Source: an uncultured Collinsella sp. (GTDB lineage Bacteria; Actinomycetota; Coriobacteriia; Coriobacteriales; Coriobacteriaceae). Taken from it: a DNA stretch of 37,868 bases. Location: contig CAUDQR010000023.1 of the NCBI GenBank assembly GCA_958451615.1, positions 1-37,868 of the forward strand. The letters run 5' to 3'. The position numbers and the translations under genes are program-made. Numbering within the stretch: position 1 is the first letter of the stretch; the number at the start of each line of letters is the position of its first letter. Positions 10,057 to 18,210 of this stretch are shown here, one piece after another. Below the pieces are notes generated by a model. The model saw nothing but the letters and a program-made list of their open reading frames with translations, was not told where the DNA came from and searched no databases.

Positions 10057-11406
10057 ATGGACGACCTTTTTTCTGCTTCGACGCGCGAGCGTTCCTTTCA
10101 GAATGCGCCGCTTGCGGTGCGCATGCGCCCCAATTCGCTCGACGATTATGTGGGCCAGCAAAAGGCCGTCGGTAAGGGCTCATGGTTGCGTGCCGCGATC
10201 GAGCACGACGTGCTTTCGAGCGTGATTCTGTACGGGCCGGCCGGTACGGGTAAGACGACGCTGGCCCACATTATCGCCAACCATACTAAGAGCGAGTTTG
10301 TCGAGGTCAGCGCCGTGACGGGCACCGTAAAGGACTTGCGCCGCGTGATCGATGAGGCCAAGACGCGCCTGAATACGTACGACCGCCGCACCATTCTATT
10401 CATCGATGAGATTCACCGCTTCTCTAAGTCGCAGCAGGATGCCCTGCTGCATGCAGTTGAGAACCGTACCGTCATTATGATTGGCGCTACGACGGAGAAT
10501 CCGTACTTCGAGGTCAACTCGGCGCTGCTCTCACGTGGTCGAGTCGTGGAGCTTGAGCATTTAAAGGACGAGGATATCGCCATGCTTATCGAGCGTGCGC
10601 TCGAGGCGCCTCAGGGCCTGAACGGCAAATTCTCGGCCGATGATGATACGGTCAAGACCATTTGCACGCTGGCAGCGGGTGATGCACGCTCGGCCCTGAC
10701 GACGCTTGAGTTGGCGAGCGAGATTGCCGTCACGCGTCCCGATACCGAGGGGACGCCGGCTCCGGCGGCGGGGGAGCGGTATCCCATCACGGTCGACGAT
10801 GTGAAGATCGCCAATCCGCGCCGTGGGTTTTCGTATGACAAAAACGGTGACATGCACTACGACATTATCAGTGCGTTCATTAAGTCCATGCGCGGCAGCG
10901 ACCCCGATGCTACCATTTATTGGCTCGCGCGCATGATCGATGCAGGGGAGGATCCCAAGTTTATTGCACGCCGTATTATGATTCAGGCTTCTGAGGATGT
11001 TGGCAACGCCGATCCGCAGGCGCTTTTGGTGGCGCATGCCGCGTTTAAGTCTGCCGAGGTCATTGGCTATCCCGAGTGCCGCATTAACCTGGCTCAGGCT
11101 GCACTCTATGTGTGCTTGGCGCCTAAATCCAACGCGTGTGAGGCTTCAATCGATGCGGCGCTGGCCGATATCCATTCTAGTGGGCTTCGTGAGGTGCCGA
11201 GCTATCTGCGCGATCGTCATCGTCCGGGCAGCGACGAATACGGTGTGTATAAGTATCCGCATGACTATCCCGAAGGCTGGGTCGAGCAGCGCTATTTGCC
11301 CGAGGGGCTGGAGCGCGGCGCCTTCTGGCATCCTGCCGGCCGCGGTTGGGAAGAGTGGCGTGTTGAGCAAAGCGAACGCGACCGTAGCGGTAATGCTCCG
11401 AAGTAA
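10057..11406 (+). CDS. rarA: Replication-associated recombination protein A
   Basis: A 449-residue AAA+ ATPase of the RarA/MgsA/WRNIP1 family that acts at stalled replication forks and interacts with SSB. The Walker A motif GPAGTGKTT is at about residues 60-68, Walker B is ILFIDEIHRF, and sensor 1 is ATTENPYFEVNSALLSR. The C-terminal half carries the helical tetramerisation region, including the RIMIQASEDVGNADPQAL block, and ends in YKYPHDYPEGWVEQRYLP, as in other family members. Start chosen at the ATG giving MDDLF, 22 residues before the conserved RMRP, in line with known homologues; two earlier ATGs (10042 and 10051) are possible. A LexA-type box just upstream implies induction by DNA damage. 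Confidence 0.95.
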   Translation: MDDLFSASTRERSFQNAPLAVRMRPNSLDDYVGQQKAVGKGSWLRAAIEHDVLSSVILYGPAGTGKTTLAHIIANHTKSEFVEVSAVTGTVKDLRRVIDEAKTRLNTYDRRTILFIDEIHRFSKSQQDALLHAVENRTVIMIGATTENPYFEVNSALLSRGRVVELEHLKDEDIAMLIERALEAPQGLNGKFSADDDTVKTICTLAAGDARSALTTLELASEIAVTRPDTEGTPAPAAGERYPITVDDVKIANPRRGFSYDKNGDMHYDIISAFIKSMRGSDPDATIYWLARMIDAGEDPKFIARRIMIQASEDVGNADPQALLVAHAAFKSAEVIGYPECRINLAQAALYVCLAPKSNACEASIDAALADIHSSGLREVPSYLRDRHRPGSDEYGVYKYPHDYPEGWVEQRYLPEGLERGAFWHPAGRGWEEWRVEQSERDRSGNAPK

Positions 11407-11438
11407 CTGCTGATTATTTTGTCCCAGGATCTCACGCT

Positions 11439-11468
11439 TGGCATGTTCGGTCCCCTTTGGGGTACCAT
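11439..11468 (+). promoter_or_regulatory. Candidate promoter of the sigma-factor operon
   Basis: TTGGCA, an 18-base spacer and TACCAT lie upstream of the first gene of the operon. The spacer and -10 hold a palindrome, GGTCCCC-TTT-GGGGTACC (11449-11466), that could be an operator or a small hairpin. No SigB-type GTTT/GGGTAT pair with correct spacing was found here, so autoregulation by the encoded sigma factor is not evident. Confidence 0.4.
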
Positions 11469-11506
11469 GAACAGCGTCTGTATTTCGATTCCTTTGGGAG
11501 GCTTGT

Positions 11507-12094
11507 ATGAGTCCCATTCAAATCGCCCTGCTGTTGCTCGCCGTTGCCGGCGTGTGGGCTGTTGTCGAGCTCGCGCTCACGCTGCGCAAGACCCGCACCG
11601 TCGTTGATTCGCTCGACAAGACGGTGAGTGACCTTAACAATACGCTCGCCGAGGCACAGCCTGTGGTGGCAAAGCTCGACGGCGCTGTCGATGAGCTCAC
11701 CCCCGCGCTGGCACAGGTTGAGCCGCTCCTCAAGTCGAGCAAGACTGCCGTTGATGCTCTGACGTCTAACCTCGTTGAGGTTGAGGCGGTCGTTCGCGAC
11801 ATCTCCGAGGTCACGGGCAGCGTGGCTGAGGCCAGCAATGCCGTATCGAGCGTGACTGATTCTGCTGCTGGCGCCGTGCAGAAGCTCTTCAATAAGGTGA
11901 AGGCTCCTGCAGCCGACGCCGATCGCAAGCTCGCCGCTGCCGCCGCCGAGGCCGAGCAGCCTACTGAGCGCGTTCTGATTGGCGATGACGATGCCGCTGC
12001 TGACGACGATGATGTTCAGAAGCCCGCTGCTAAGCCTGCTCAGTATTACACTTATACGCCTGCCGAGACCTCCGAGGAGTCCTGCGATGAGTAG
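11507..12094 (+). CDS. DUF948-like membrane-anchored coiled-coil protein
   Basis: A 195-residue protein with one N-terminal membrane helix (residues 4-24), then a long heptad-like stretch (about 28-135) with repeated small and acidic residues typical of DUF948/YtxG-type general stress proteins. The tail is Ala-rich and then very acidic (DDDAAADDDD). The same fold pattern is seen in proteins thought to span the cell wall space or act as tethers, but no enzymatic motif is present. GGGAGGC precedes the ATG. The last eight bases overlap the start of the RsbW-like gene, placing it first in a stress-sigma operon and suggesting a role in the same response. The family call is by pattern, not by a strict motif. 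Confidence 0.65.
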   Translation: MSPIQIALLLLAVAGVWAVVELALTLRKTRTVVDSLDKTVSDLNNTLAEAQPVVAKLDGAVDELTPALAQVEPLLKSSKTAVDALTSNLVEVEAVVRDISEVTGSVAEASNAVSSVTDSAAGAVQKLFNKVKAPAADADRKLAAAAAEAEQPTERVLIGDDDAAADDDDVQKPAAKPAQYYTYTPAETSEESCDE

Positions 12095-12464
12095 CGAAGC
12101 AACCTGCCCCATTACGCTGAGCGTTGCCGGTGATCCGCGTCTCGCGCGCTTGGTGCGCATGACGGCCGCCAACGTCGGCGCCCTGTGCTCTATGTCCGTT
12201 GATCGCATCGAGGACATTCGTATGGCTGCCGAAGAAGCCTTCATCTTTGGCTGCACGGCTGTTGATTCCGACGATATCTCGATCAAATTCGATGTCGACG
12301 AATCGCATGTGGGCATGACCTTTACCTTTGGCGACCAGGCGACTGTCGATGAGGATGACCAGGCTGCCGTGTATGCCGAGCTCATTTTGGCGAGCGTGTG
12401 TGACTCTTACGAAAAGACTACAGCGCCCCTAACGCTTTCTCTCGACCTCAAGGCGGATATCTAA
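12087..12464 (+). CDS. RsbW/SpoIIAB-like anti-sigma factor lacking ATP-binding motifs
   Basis: A 125-residue protein whose N-terminal half aligns with RsbW through IEDIRMAAEEA (41-51), equivalent to IEDLKIAVSEA of B. subtilis RsbW. RsbW-type proteins bind SigB and phosphorylate an anti-anti-sigma factor. Here Glu50 is kept, but the N-box Asn is Phe54, the G1 aspartate (DEGD region) has become TFGDQ at about 80-84, and the glycine-rich G2 loop is absent. ATP binding and kinase activity are therefore doubtful, although sigma binding may remain. Placement directly before the sigma gene, with one base between, strongly supports an anti-sigma role. GAGGAG lies seven bases before the ATG, inside the preceding gene. 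Confidence 0.65.
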   Translation: MSSEATCPITLSVAGDPRLARLVRMTAANVGALCSMSVDRIEDIRMAAEEAFIFGCTAVDSDDISIKFDVDESHVGMTFTFGDQATVDEDDQAAVYAELILASVCDSYEKTTAPLTLSLDLKADI

Positions 12465-12465
12465 T

Positions 12466-13257
12466 ATGACCGAACGCTCCCGGAGCGGCAAGACCGCTTG
12501 GGACAAGGAGAAAACCCGCGAGCTGTTTCGTCGTTATAAGGAGACCGGTGATCCGGATGCTCGCGAGCAGCTCGTCATGTCCCATATGAACCTGGTAAGG
12601 TTTCTTGCCAACAAATTCAAGAACCGCGGCGAGCCGCTCGATGACCTTTTGCAGGTCGGGTACTTGGGCTTGCTCAAGGCTATCGATCGCTTTGATCCCG
12701 AGCGCGGACTCGAGTTCACGACGTTTGCCACGCCCACCATCTTGGGCGAGATTAAGCGCCACTTCCGCGACAAGGGCTGGAGTGTGCGCGTGCCGCGTCG
12801 TCTGCAGGAGCTCTCTGCCAAGGTTAACCAGGCCACCGACAAGCTCACCAACGAGCTTCAGCGTTCGCCCAAGGTTGAGGAAATCGCCGATTATCTTGGC
12901 GTAACCGTCGACGAGGTGCTCGAAGCCATGGAATCGTCCTCGGCCTACACCTCGGTGCCCATCGAGGCCCCCGGTGCGTCCGATTCCGATGATGCGCCTT
13001 CGATTCTCGATCGTTACGCCGACGATGACAACGAGCTCGACTTTACCGATGACCGTCTGGTAATCGAGGAAGCCATCCGCGATTTCTCGCCGCGCGAGCG
13101 CGAGGTTATCGAGCTGCGTTTTGCGAAGGGCATGACCCAGATCGAGATTGCCAAGAAGCTGGGCATCTCGCAGGTGCAGGTTTCGCGTCTGCTGCGCCGC
13201 ACGCTTAAGAAGATTCAAGATAAGATCGACCCCGACGGAGTGATGGTTCGTTCATGA
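12466..13257 (+). CDS. sigB: SigB/SigF-family RNA polymerase sigma factor
   Basis: A 263-residue group 3 sigma-70 factor that directs RNA polymerase to stress or developmental promoters. Region 2 includes REQLVMSHMNLVRFLANKF and DLLQVGYLGLLKAIDRFDP (core binding), then FTTFATPTILGEIKRHFRDK (-10 recognition). Region 3 begins PRRLQELSAKVNQATDKL, and region 4 ends with PREREVIELRFAKGMTQIEIAKKLGISQVQVSR, a clear helix-turn-helix. Length matches B. subtilis SigB and actinobacterial SigF. It follows the RsbW-like gene by one base and overlaps the permease gene by four (ATGA), so all are co-translated. No RsbV-type anti-anti-sigma gene is present in the window, so the way the sigma factor is released is unclear. 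Confidence 0.9.
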   Translation: MTERSRSGKTAWDKEKTRELFRRYKETGDPDAREQLVMSHMNLVRFLANKFKNRGEPLDDLLQVGYLGLLKAIDRFDPERGLEFTTFATPTILGEIKRHFRDKGWSVRVPRRLQELSAKVNQATDKLTNELQRSPKVEEIADYLGVTVDEVLEAMESSSAYTSVPIEAPGASDSDDAPSILDRYADDDNELDFTDDRLVIEEAIRDFSPREREVIELRFAKGMTQIEIAKKLGISQVQVSRLLRRTLKKIQDKIDPDGVMVRS

Positions 13258-14666
13258 GTGAGCACCCCCAACAAATCGACCGCACGCTTCGCGATACCCG
13301 TATTCTGACGCTGCGCATTTGGGGCGTCGTCGGCTGCATTGTCATCGCTGCCGTCATCTTTAACCTTATGGGCATCCTGGCACCGGTCATCGAGTTTTTG
13401 GCAGTCGGTTCCATCATCGCTTTTGTCATGTCGCCGATCACCAACTGGCTCGAGCATCACGGCGTGAATCGCGGCATCGGTTCGCTTATCGCGCTCATTG
13501 TGGTTGTTGCCGTGCTCGTCGGCGTCGTCTGCATCCTCTCGCCTATTTTGCTCGGTCAAATCATGGAAGTCCTGAGCCGCCTGCCCGAGCAGCTTCGTGT
13601 TGCGGGTGGCGATCTCAACGAGATGCTCTCGCACGCTAAGACGCTCAACAACACGCCGCTCAAGGAGTATCTGGACGACAATCTTTCTTCGCTGGTTACC
13701 GTAGCGTCCAAGTACGTCTCGCAAATCGCTGCGGAGCTCGGCCGCGGCGTGTTTCCGCTCATTACCAACACGGCCTCGCAGCTGTTCCTCATCTTCCTGG
13801 GTCTGGTGCTTGCCTACTGGCTTGCCTGCGATTATCCCCGCATGCACCACGAGGTCTGCACCATCATCGGACAGGAAAAAGAGACCTCGTACCGCTTTAT
13901 GGTTGCCATCCTTTCACGCTCGGTCGGCGGCTATATGCGCGGCATGGTCGTGACGTCCATCTGCGGTGGCTTTTTGGCTTTTATCGGCTTTACGCTCATT
14001 GGCCATCCATACGCAGCGCTCATGGCCATCTTTACCGGCATCATGCATTTGGTTCCGGTTGTCGGTCCCTGGGTGAGCGCGGCGATCGCCACGGTGCTCG
14101 GTTTTATGTTCAGCCCTATGCTGGCGTTATGGACGCTTGTCGTGACCATGGTGGCTCAAAACGTCACCGATAATGTCATTTCGCCTAAGGTCATGCAGAG
14201 CTCGGTGCAGGTGCATCCTGTTATGAGCCTGACGGCTCTCGTTATCGGTTCGGCACTCATGGGTCCCATCGGCATGGTTATCGCCATTCCGCTGTGCGCG
14301 GCCCTCAAGGGCGTCTTCGTCTACTACTTTGAGAACGAGACCGGGCGTCAGCTCGTGGCATACGATGGCGCCGTGTTTAAGGGCACGCCGTATCGCGATA
14401 CCGAGGGCAACCCGGTCGCCGCCTACGACGCGCTTGGAGACGATACGTTCATCTATGAGTCCGAGCTCATCGGCAACGAGACCGCGCCCGAGGCCAAGGC
14501 CATGCCCAAGCCCGAACTCGATAATCCCTGGATTAAGCTCTCTGGTCTGCAGCCCGATGCCACGGGCTTCTTCAAGAACCCCTTTGCCAAGGACGATGAC
14601 TCCAACACTGACGACGATACCAAAACCGGCATCGACGGCTCCATGGACGACTCGGATTCTAAATAG
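13254..14666 (+). CDS. AI-2E family membrane transporter
   Basis: A 470-residue protein of the AI-2E/PerM family (TqsA, YhhT and relatives). Two N-terminal helices (about 17-60) are followed by another near 75-100, a soluble loop (about 110-165), and a C-terminal helical block containing the family signature GIMHLVPVVGPWVSAAIATVLG and ISPKVMQSSVQVHPV. Members export autoinducer-2, indole or ions (some are Na+/H+ antiporters); substrate cannot be inferred. After about residue 350 comes a long hydrophilic tail rich in Asp, Glu and Pro, ending DDDTKTGIDGSMDDSDSK, which is longer than usual and probably cytoplasmic. Overlap with the sigma gene places it under the same control. No terminator directly follows. 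Confidence 0.88.
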   Translation: MSEHPQQIDRTLRDTRILTLRIWGVVGCIVIAAVIFNLMGILAPVIEFLAVGSIIAFVMSPITNWLEHHGVNRGIGSLIALIVVVAVLVGVVCILSPILLGQIMEVLSRLPEQLRVAGGDLNEMLSHAKTLNNTPLKEYLDDNLSSLVTVASKYVSQIAAELGRGVFPLITNTASQLFLIFLGLVLAYWLACDYPRMHHEVCTIIGQEKETSYRFMVAILSRSVGGYMRGMVVTSICGGFLAFIGFTLIGHPYAALMAIFTGIMHLVPVVGPWVSAAIATVLGFMFSPMLALWTLVVTMVAQNVTDNVISPKVMQSSVQVHPVMSLTALVIGSALMGPIGMVIAIPLCAALKGVFVYYFENETGRQLVAYDGAVFKGTPYRDTEGNPVAAYDALGDDTFIYESELIGNETAPEAKAMPKPELDNPWIKLSGLQPDATGFFKNPFAKDDDSNTDDDTKTGIDGSMDDSDSK

Positions 14667-14672
14667 GTCCTA

Positions 14673-14912
14673 TTAACGTTTCTTGAAGTTGAAAATGACA
14701 AGAAACGCGAGCAAAGCGATTGATAAGGGGCCGGCAACATAGAAAAAGAGAATGTCAATTGCGCGTAGAGTGTAATAAGCCTTATCGCCGGACATTACTG
14801 CATACAACACGTAGCCAAATGCTGGTTGGTTTGCGTACCAGCAGGTGAAAGCCAAAAGCGTTAAAAGTGCCGCTAACAGAAGTGCATTGAGGAAAAATCG
14901 TTTGCTTTTCAT
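14673..14912 (-). CDS. Small two-helix membrane protein of unknown function
   Basis: A 79-residue protein not recognised as a member of a known family. It has a charged start (MKSKR), a hydrophobic helix at about 8-24, a short loop with GDKAYYT, a second helix at about 51-74 and a basic end (FKKR), giving both termini on the cytoplasmic side. It looks real because AAGGAGCG lies five bases before the ATG and base composition is AT-richer than its neighbours. It runs opposite to the sigma operon, the two stop codons being only six bases apart, so it may be expressed in opposition to that operon or be a recent insertion. Confidence 0.65.
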   Translation of the reverse strand: MKSKRFFLNALLLAALLTLLAFTCWYANQPAFGYVLYAVMSGDKAYYTLRAIDILFFYVAGPLSIALLAFLVIFNFKKR

Positions 14913-15004
14913 TGATCGCTCCTTCCGGGTGACTCTTATATGTAATTCTACAGCAGCCCTTTTTCAAAGGATCGCACAGTACTAAATAACGTGCACTTTC
15001 GCTG

Positions 15005-15034
15005 GAGGGTCGCTGTTTGGCGGCCCTCTTTTTT
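15005..15034 (+). terminator. Rightward terminator upstream of alaS
   Basis: Arms GAGGGTCGC and GCGGCCCTC (one G-T pair) close a six-base loop and are followed by six T. It is the first clear rightward terminator after the sigma-factor operon, and its T-tract runs into the -35 element of the alaS promoter. Confidence 0.88.
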
Positions 15035-15060
15035 GCACAGGCGCGGTGGGATGGTAATAT
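15033..15060 (+). promoter_or_regulatory. Promoter of alaS
   Basis: TTGCAC (15033-15038), a 16-base spacer and TAATAT (15055-15060) form a good sigma-70 type promoter. The expected start near 15067 gives a leader of about 40 bases, too short for a T-box, so alaS is not under the tRNA control used for ileS. Confidence 0.65.
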
Positions 15061-15106
15061 CGTTACGTTTGAACTGTTTCGATGTGAAACCGAGGAGATT
15101 CCCTCT

Positions 15107-17764
15107 ATGAGTGCTGACTACCCGTCAATGACTACGGCCGAGATTCGCTCTAAGTTCCTCAACTTCTTTGAGGAGCGCGGTCTTAAGCTCTATCCTTCTT
15201 CGTCCCTCGTCCCCGACGATCCTTCGCTGCTGCTTGCCAACGCCGGCATGAACCAGTTTAAGGAGTATTACCAGGGCAAGAAGACCATGAAGGAGATCGG
15301 CGCAATCTCCTGCCAGAAGTGCGTCCGCACCAACGACATCGATTGCATCGGCGAGGACGGCCGTCACCTGTCCTTCTTTGAGATGCTCGGCGACTTCTCC
15401 TTTGGTGGCGTCTCCAAGCAGCAGGCCTGCGCTTGGGCCTTTGAGCTCATTACCAAGGAGTTCAAGCTGCCGCTCGATCGCCTGTACTTCACCGTCTTTA
15501 CCGAGGACGACGAGACCCATGACGTGTGGCGCTCCCTGGGCGTTGCCGAGGATCACATCTCCCGCCTGGGCGAGGACGACAACTTCTGGGCCGCTGGCCC
15601 CACCGGCCCCTGCGGTCCGTGCTCCGAGATCTACTTTGACATGGGCGAGGAGGTCGGCTGCGGCAGCCCCGACTGCAAGCCCGGCTGCGACTGCGACCGC
15701 TTCCTGGAGTTCTGGAATCTCGTCTTTACCCAGTACGACCGCCAGGAGGATGGCTCCATGCCGGAGCTGCCGCACCGCAACCTCGATACGGGCATGGGTC
15801 TGGAGCGCATGGCCGCCATCATGCAGCACAAGACCGCTAACTACGACGGCGATCTGATGCAGCACCTCATCAAGCTGGGCGAGAAGATCAGCGGCAAGAC
15901 CTATGACGCCGACGATTACTCCGGTGCTAGCCGCTCCCTGCGCATCATCGCAGATCACTCTCGTGCCGTCGACTTTATGATCTCGGACGGCATTCTCCCC
16001 GGTAACGAGGGTCGCGAGTACGTCCTTCGCCGCCTGCTCCGCCGCGCCGTGTTCCACGGTCGCCTGCTGGGCATCGAGGGCGCCTTCCTGACCAAGTTCA
16101 TTGACGAGGTCAACGCCCAGATGGGCGAGGCCTATCCCGAGCTGCTCAAGAACGTCGCGCTCGTTAAGGGTATCGTCGCTTCCGAGGAGGAGCGTTTCTC
16201 CACGACGCTCGACAACGGCCGCGTCTACCTGGACGAGGCCCTGGCCGCGCTTGCCGAGGGTACTGTCCTTCCGGGCGACGTTGCCTTTAAGCTGCACGAC
16301 ACCTTTGGTTTCCCCATCGACCTGACCGTCGAGATCGCCGGCACCGCCGGTCACAACGTCGATATGGACGGCTTCACCGCTTGCATGGAGGACCAGAAGG
16401 CCCGCGCTCGCGCCAACGCCAAGGGCGATGCTTGGGGCAGCTTCAACGACGTGTGGGTCGAGCTTTCCGACAAGGTTGCCGCGACCGAGTTCGACGGCTA
16501 TGACAACGATGTGATCGAGGGTGCCAAGGTTGTCGCCATCGTTCGCAACGGCGAGTCCGTCGAGTCTGCTTCCGCCGGTGAGGACGTCGAGGTCGTGCTC
16601 GACCGCACCCCGTTCTACGCCGAGATGGGTGGCCAGCAGGGCGATGCCGGTGAGCTTTCCGCCGAGGGCGTTGCGCTGACTGTTGCCGACACCAAGAACC
16701 ACAATGGCCTGTATGCTCACGTCGCGCACGTTGCCGAGGGCACACTGACCGTCGGTGCTACCGTGACAGCCGCGCTCGACGCCGAGCGCCGTGGCTTCCT
16801 GCGCCGCAACCACACTGCCACGCACCTGCTCGACGCCGCGCTTAAGCAGGTCCTGGGCGAGCATGTCTCCCAGGCTGGCTCGTTGGTGACGCCCGAGCAC
16901 CTGCGCTTTGACTTCACGCACTTCGAGGCCCTGTCCTCCGAGCAGCTCAAGGCTGTCGAGGACCTGGTCAACCAGCAGATCTTCGCTTCCAAACCGGTCG
17001 TGACCCGCGTCATGGGCATCGACGAGGCCAAGGCCGCCGGTGCTGTCGCCCTCTTTGGCGAGAAGTACGGCGACGTCGTCCGCGTCGTCTCCGTGGGCGC
17101 CGAGGATCAGCCGTTCTCCCGTGAGCTCTGCGGCGGTACGCATGCCGCCAATACTGCCGAGATCGGCCTGTTCAAGATCATTTCCGAGTCCTCTACGGGC
17201 TCCAACGTCCGCCGTATCGAGGCCGTGACCTCCAAGGGCGCTCTCGACTACATGGCCGACCGCCTGGCGCTCGTTGACGCCGCTGCCGCTGCGCTCAAGT
17301 GCCGTGTTGACGAGGTTCCCGCCCGCGTGGAGAACCTGCAGGCCGAGCTGCGCGAGACGTCCAACAAGCTCAAGAAGGCACTCACCGGTGGCTCCTCCGA
17401 CGCTATCTCTGGCGCCATCGAGGGCGCTGTCGAGCTGAACGGCTACAAGCTCGTCGTCGCTGAGCTTCAGGGTCTTGAGGCTGCTGACCTGCGCAATGTG
17501 TGGGATACCGTGCACCAGAAGGTTGCCGGCCCCGTCGCCTGCGTCGTTGCCAGCGTTACCGAGAAGGGCACCCCGGCCCTGCTCGCCGCCGGCTCCGATG
17601 ACGCCGTGAAGGCCGGTTTCCACGCCGGCAACGTGATCAAGCAGATCGCGGGCCTGGTCGATGGTCGCGGTGGCGGTCGTCCCAACATGGCCCAGGCCGG
17701 TGGCAAGAATGCTGCCGGTATCGCCGATGCCCTCGCGGCCGCCAAGACCGCGCTCGGCGCCTAA
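15107..17764 (+). CDS. alaS: Alanyl-tRNA synthetase
   Basis: An 885-residue class II synthetase that charges tRNA-Ala and edits Ser/Gly-tRNA-Ala. The catalytic domain shows AEIRSKFLNFF at the start, the motif-2 segment CVRTNDIDCIGEDGRH and FEMLGDFSFG; the middle domain recognises the G3-U70 pair. The editing domain carries the zinc-binding His569 and His573 (HTATH) and Cys675 and His679 (CGGTH). The C-terminal Ala/Gly-rich DHHA1 domain ends with GGGRPNMAQAGG. Length is close to E. coli AlaRS (876). The ATG is chosen for its GAGGAG upstream; an internal ATG seven codons later is the alternative. It heads the long conserved row alaS-ruvX-mltG, with 17 bases before ruvX. Confidence 0.98.
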   Translation: MSADYPSMTTAEIRSKFLNFFEERGLKLYPSSSLVPDDPSLLLANAGMNQFKEYYQGKKTMKEIGAISCQKCVRTNDIDCIGEDGRHLSFFEMLGDFSFGGVSKQQACAWAFELITKEFKLPLDRLYFTVFTEDDETHDVWRSLGVAEDHISRLGEDDNFWAAGPTGPCGPCSEIYFDMGEEVGCGSPDCKPGCDCDRFLEFWNLVFTQYDRQEDGSMPELPHRNLDTGMGLERMAAIMQHKTANYDGDLMQHLIKLGEKISGKTYDADDYSGASRSLRIIADHSRAVDFMISDGILPGNEGREYVLRRLLRRAVFHGRLLGIEGAFLTKFIDEVNAQMGEAYPELLKNVALVKGIVASEEERFSTTLDNGRVYLDEALAALAEGTVLPGDVAFKLHDTFGFPIDLTVEIAGTAGHNVDMDGFTACMEDQKARARANAKGDAWGSFNDVWVELSDKVAATEFDGYDNDVIEGAKVVAIVRNGESVESASAGEDVEVVLDRTPFYAEMGGQQGDAGELSAEGVALTVADTKNHNGLYAHVAHVAEGTLTVGATVTAALDAERRGFLRRNHTATHLLDAALKQVLGEHVSQAGSLVTPEHLRFDFTHFEALSSEQLKAVEDLVNQQIFASKPVVTRVMGIDEAKAAGAVALFGEKYGDVVRVVSVGAEDQPFSRELCGGTHAANTAEIGLFKIISESSTGSNVRRIEAVTSKGALDYMADRLALVDAAAAALKCRVDEVPARVENLQAELRETSNKLKKALTGGSSDAISGAIEGAVELNGYKLVVAELQGLEAADLRNVWDTVHQKVAGPVACVVASVTEKGTPALLAAGSDDAVKAGFHAGNVIKQIAGLVDGRGGGRPNMAQAGGKNAAGIADALAAAKTALGA

Positions 17765-17781
17765 GAACCTAAGTAGTCGCT

Positions 17782-18210
17782 GTGGTCGCGCTCGCACTGG
17801 ACATAGGGGAGACCAGGATTGGCATTGCCGTCTCGAGCCGTGATGGCAAGATGGCGATGCCTGTCAAGGTGCTTCCGGCTGCCGAGGTCACTGGTATGGC
17901 AAAGACGTTTCGCTACCTGGTCGAGGACTATGAGCCCGATATCCTGGTAAGTGGACGTCCCTTGACCATGGCAGGTGAGCCCGGCCCCCAGGCCGAGCGC
18001 GTCGCCGCAGTGGCCCAAAAGATTGCCGACGAGCTCGAACTTCCGCTGGAGTTTGAGGACGAGCGTCTGTCCTCGCAGGAGGCCAAGCGAATCCTGCGAG
18101 AGCAGGGACTCAACGAAAAGCAGATGAGGGGCAAGATTGACATGATCGCCGCCAGCCTGTTCTTGCAGACATGGCTCGATCGTAAAAACGAGGAGGTTTC
18201 GCATGCCTAG
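17782..18210 (+). CDS. ruvX: Putative pre-16S rRNA nuclease / Holliday junction resolvase-like YqgF
   Basis: A 142-residue RNase H-fold protein of the YqgF/RuvX family, which trims the 5' end of 16S rRNA in E. coli and has been described as a Holliday-junction resolvase in other bacteria. Asp7 in ALDIGETRIGIAVS, Glu in FEDERLSSQEAKR and Asp in KIDMIAASLFLQ are the expected metal ligands. GTG is used as start with no obvious ribosome-binding site, so expression may rely on coupling to alaS 17 bases upstream. The last eight bases overlap the mltG start. The alaS-ruvX-mltG neighbourhood is widely conserved and supports the call. Confidence 0.92.
   Translation: MVALALDIGETRIGIAVSSRDGKMAMPVKVLPAAEVTGMAKTFRYLVEDYEPDILVSGRPLTMAGEPGPQAERVAAVAQKIADELELPLEFEDERLSSQEAKRILREQGLNEKQMRGKIDMIAASLFLQTWLDRKNEEVSHA

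Noticed and set aside
11400..11506. A SigB-type promoter autoregulating the sigma operon
   Set aside because: GTTC and GGGTA are present but separated by too few bases for the GTTT/GGGTAT consensus.
14935..15106. A T-box or attenuator leader in front of alaS
   Set aside because: A terminator is present, but no T-box core, specifier or AGTA segment is found, and the good promoter starts within the terminator T-tract, so the hairpin is upstream of the alaS transcript.
15125..17797. A very long open frame antisense to alaS, and similar ones opposite ileS, fruA and ptsI
   Set aside because: High GC with strong third-position bias keeps the opposite frame open. The predicted products are low-complexity, rich in Gly, Val, Leu, Asp and His, and match no family, whereas the sense strand encodes clear synthetases and PTS proteins.
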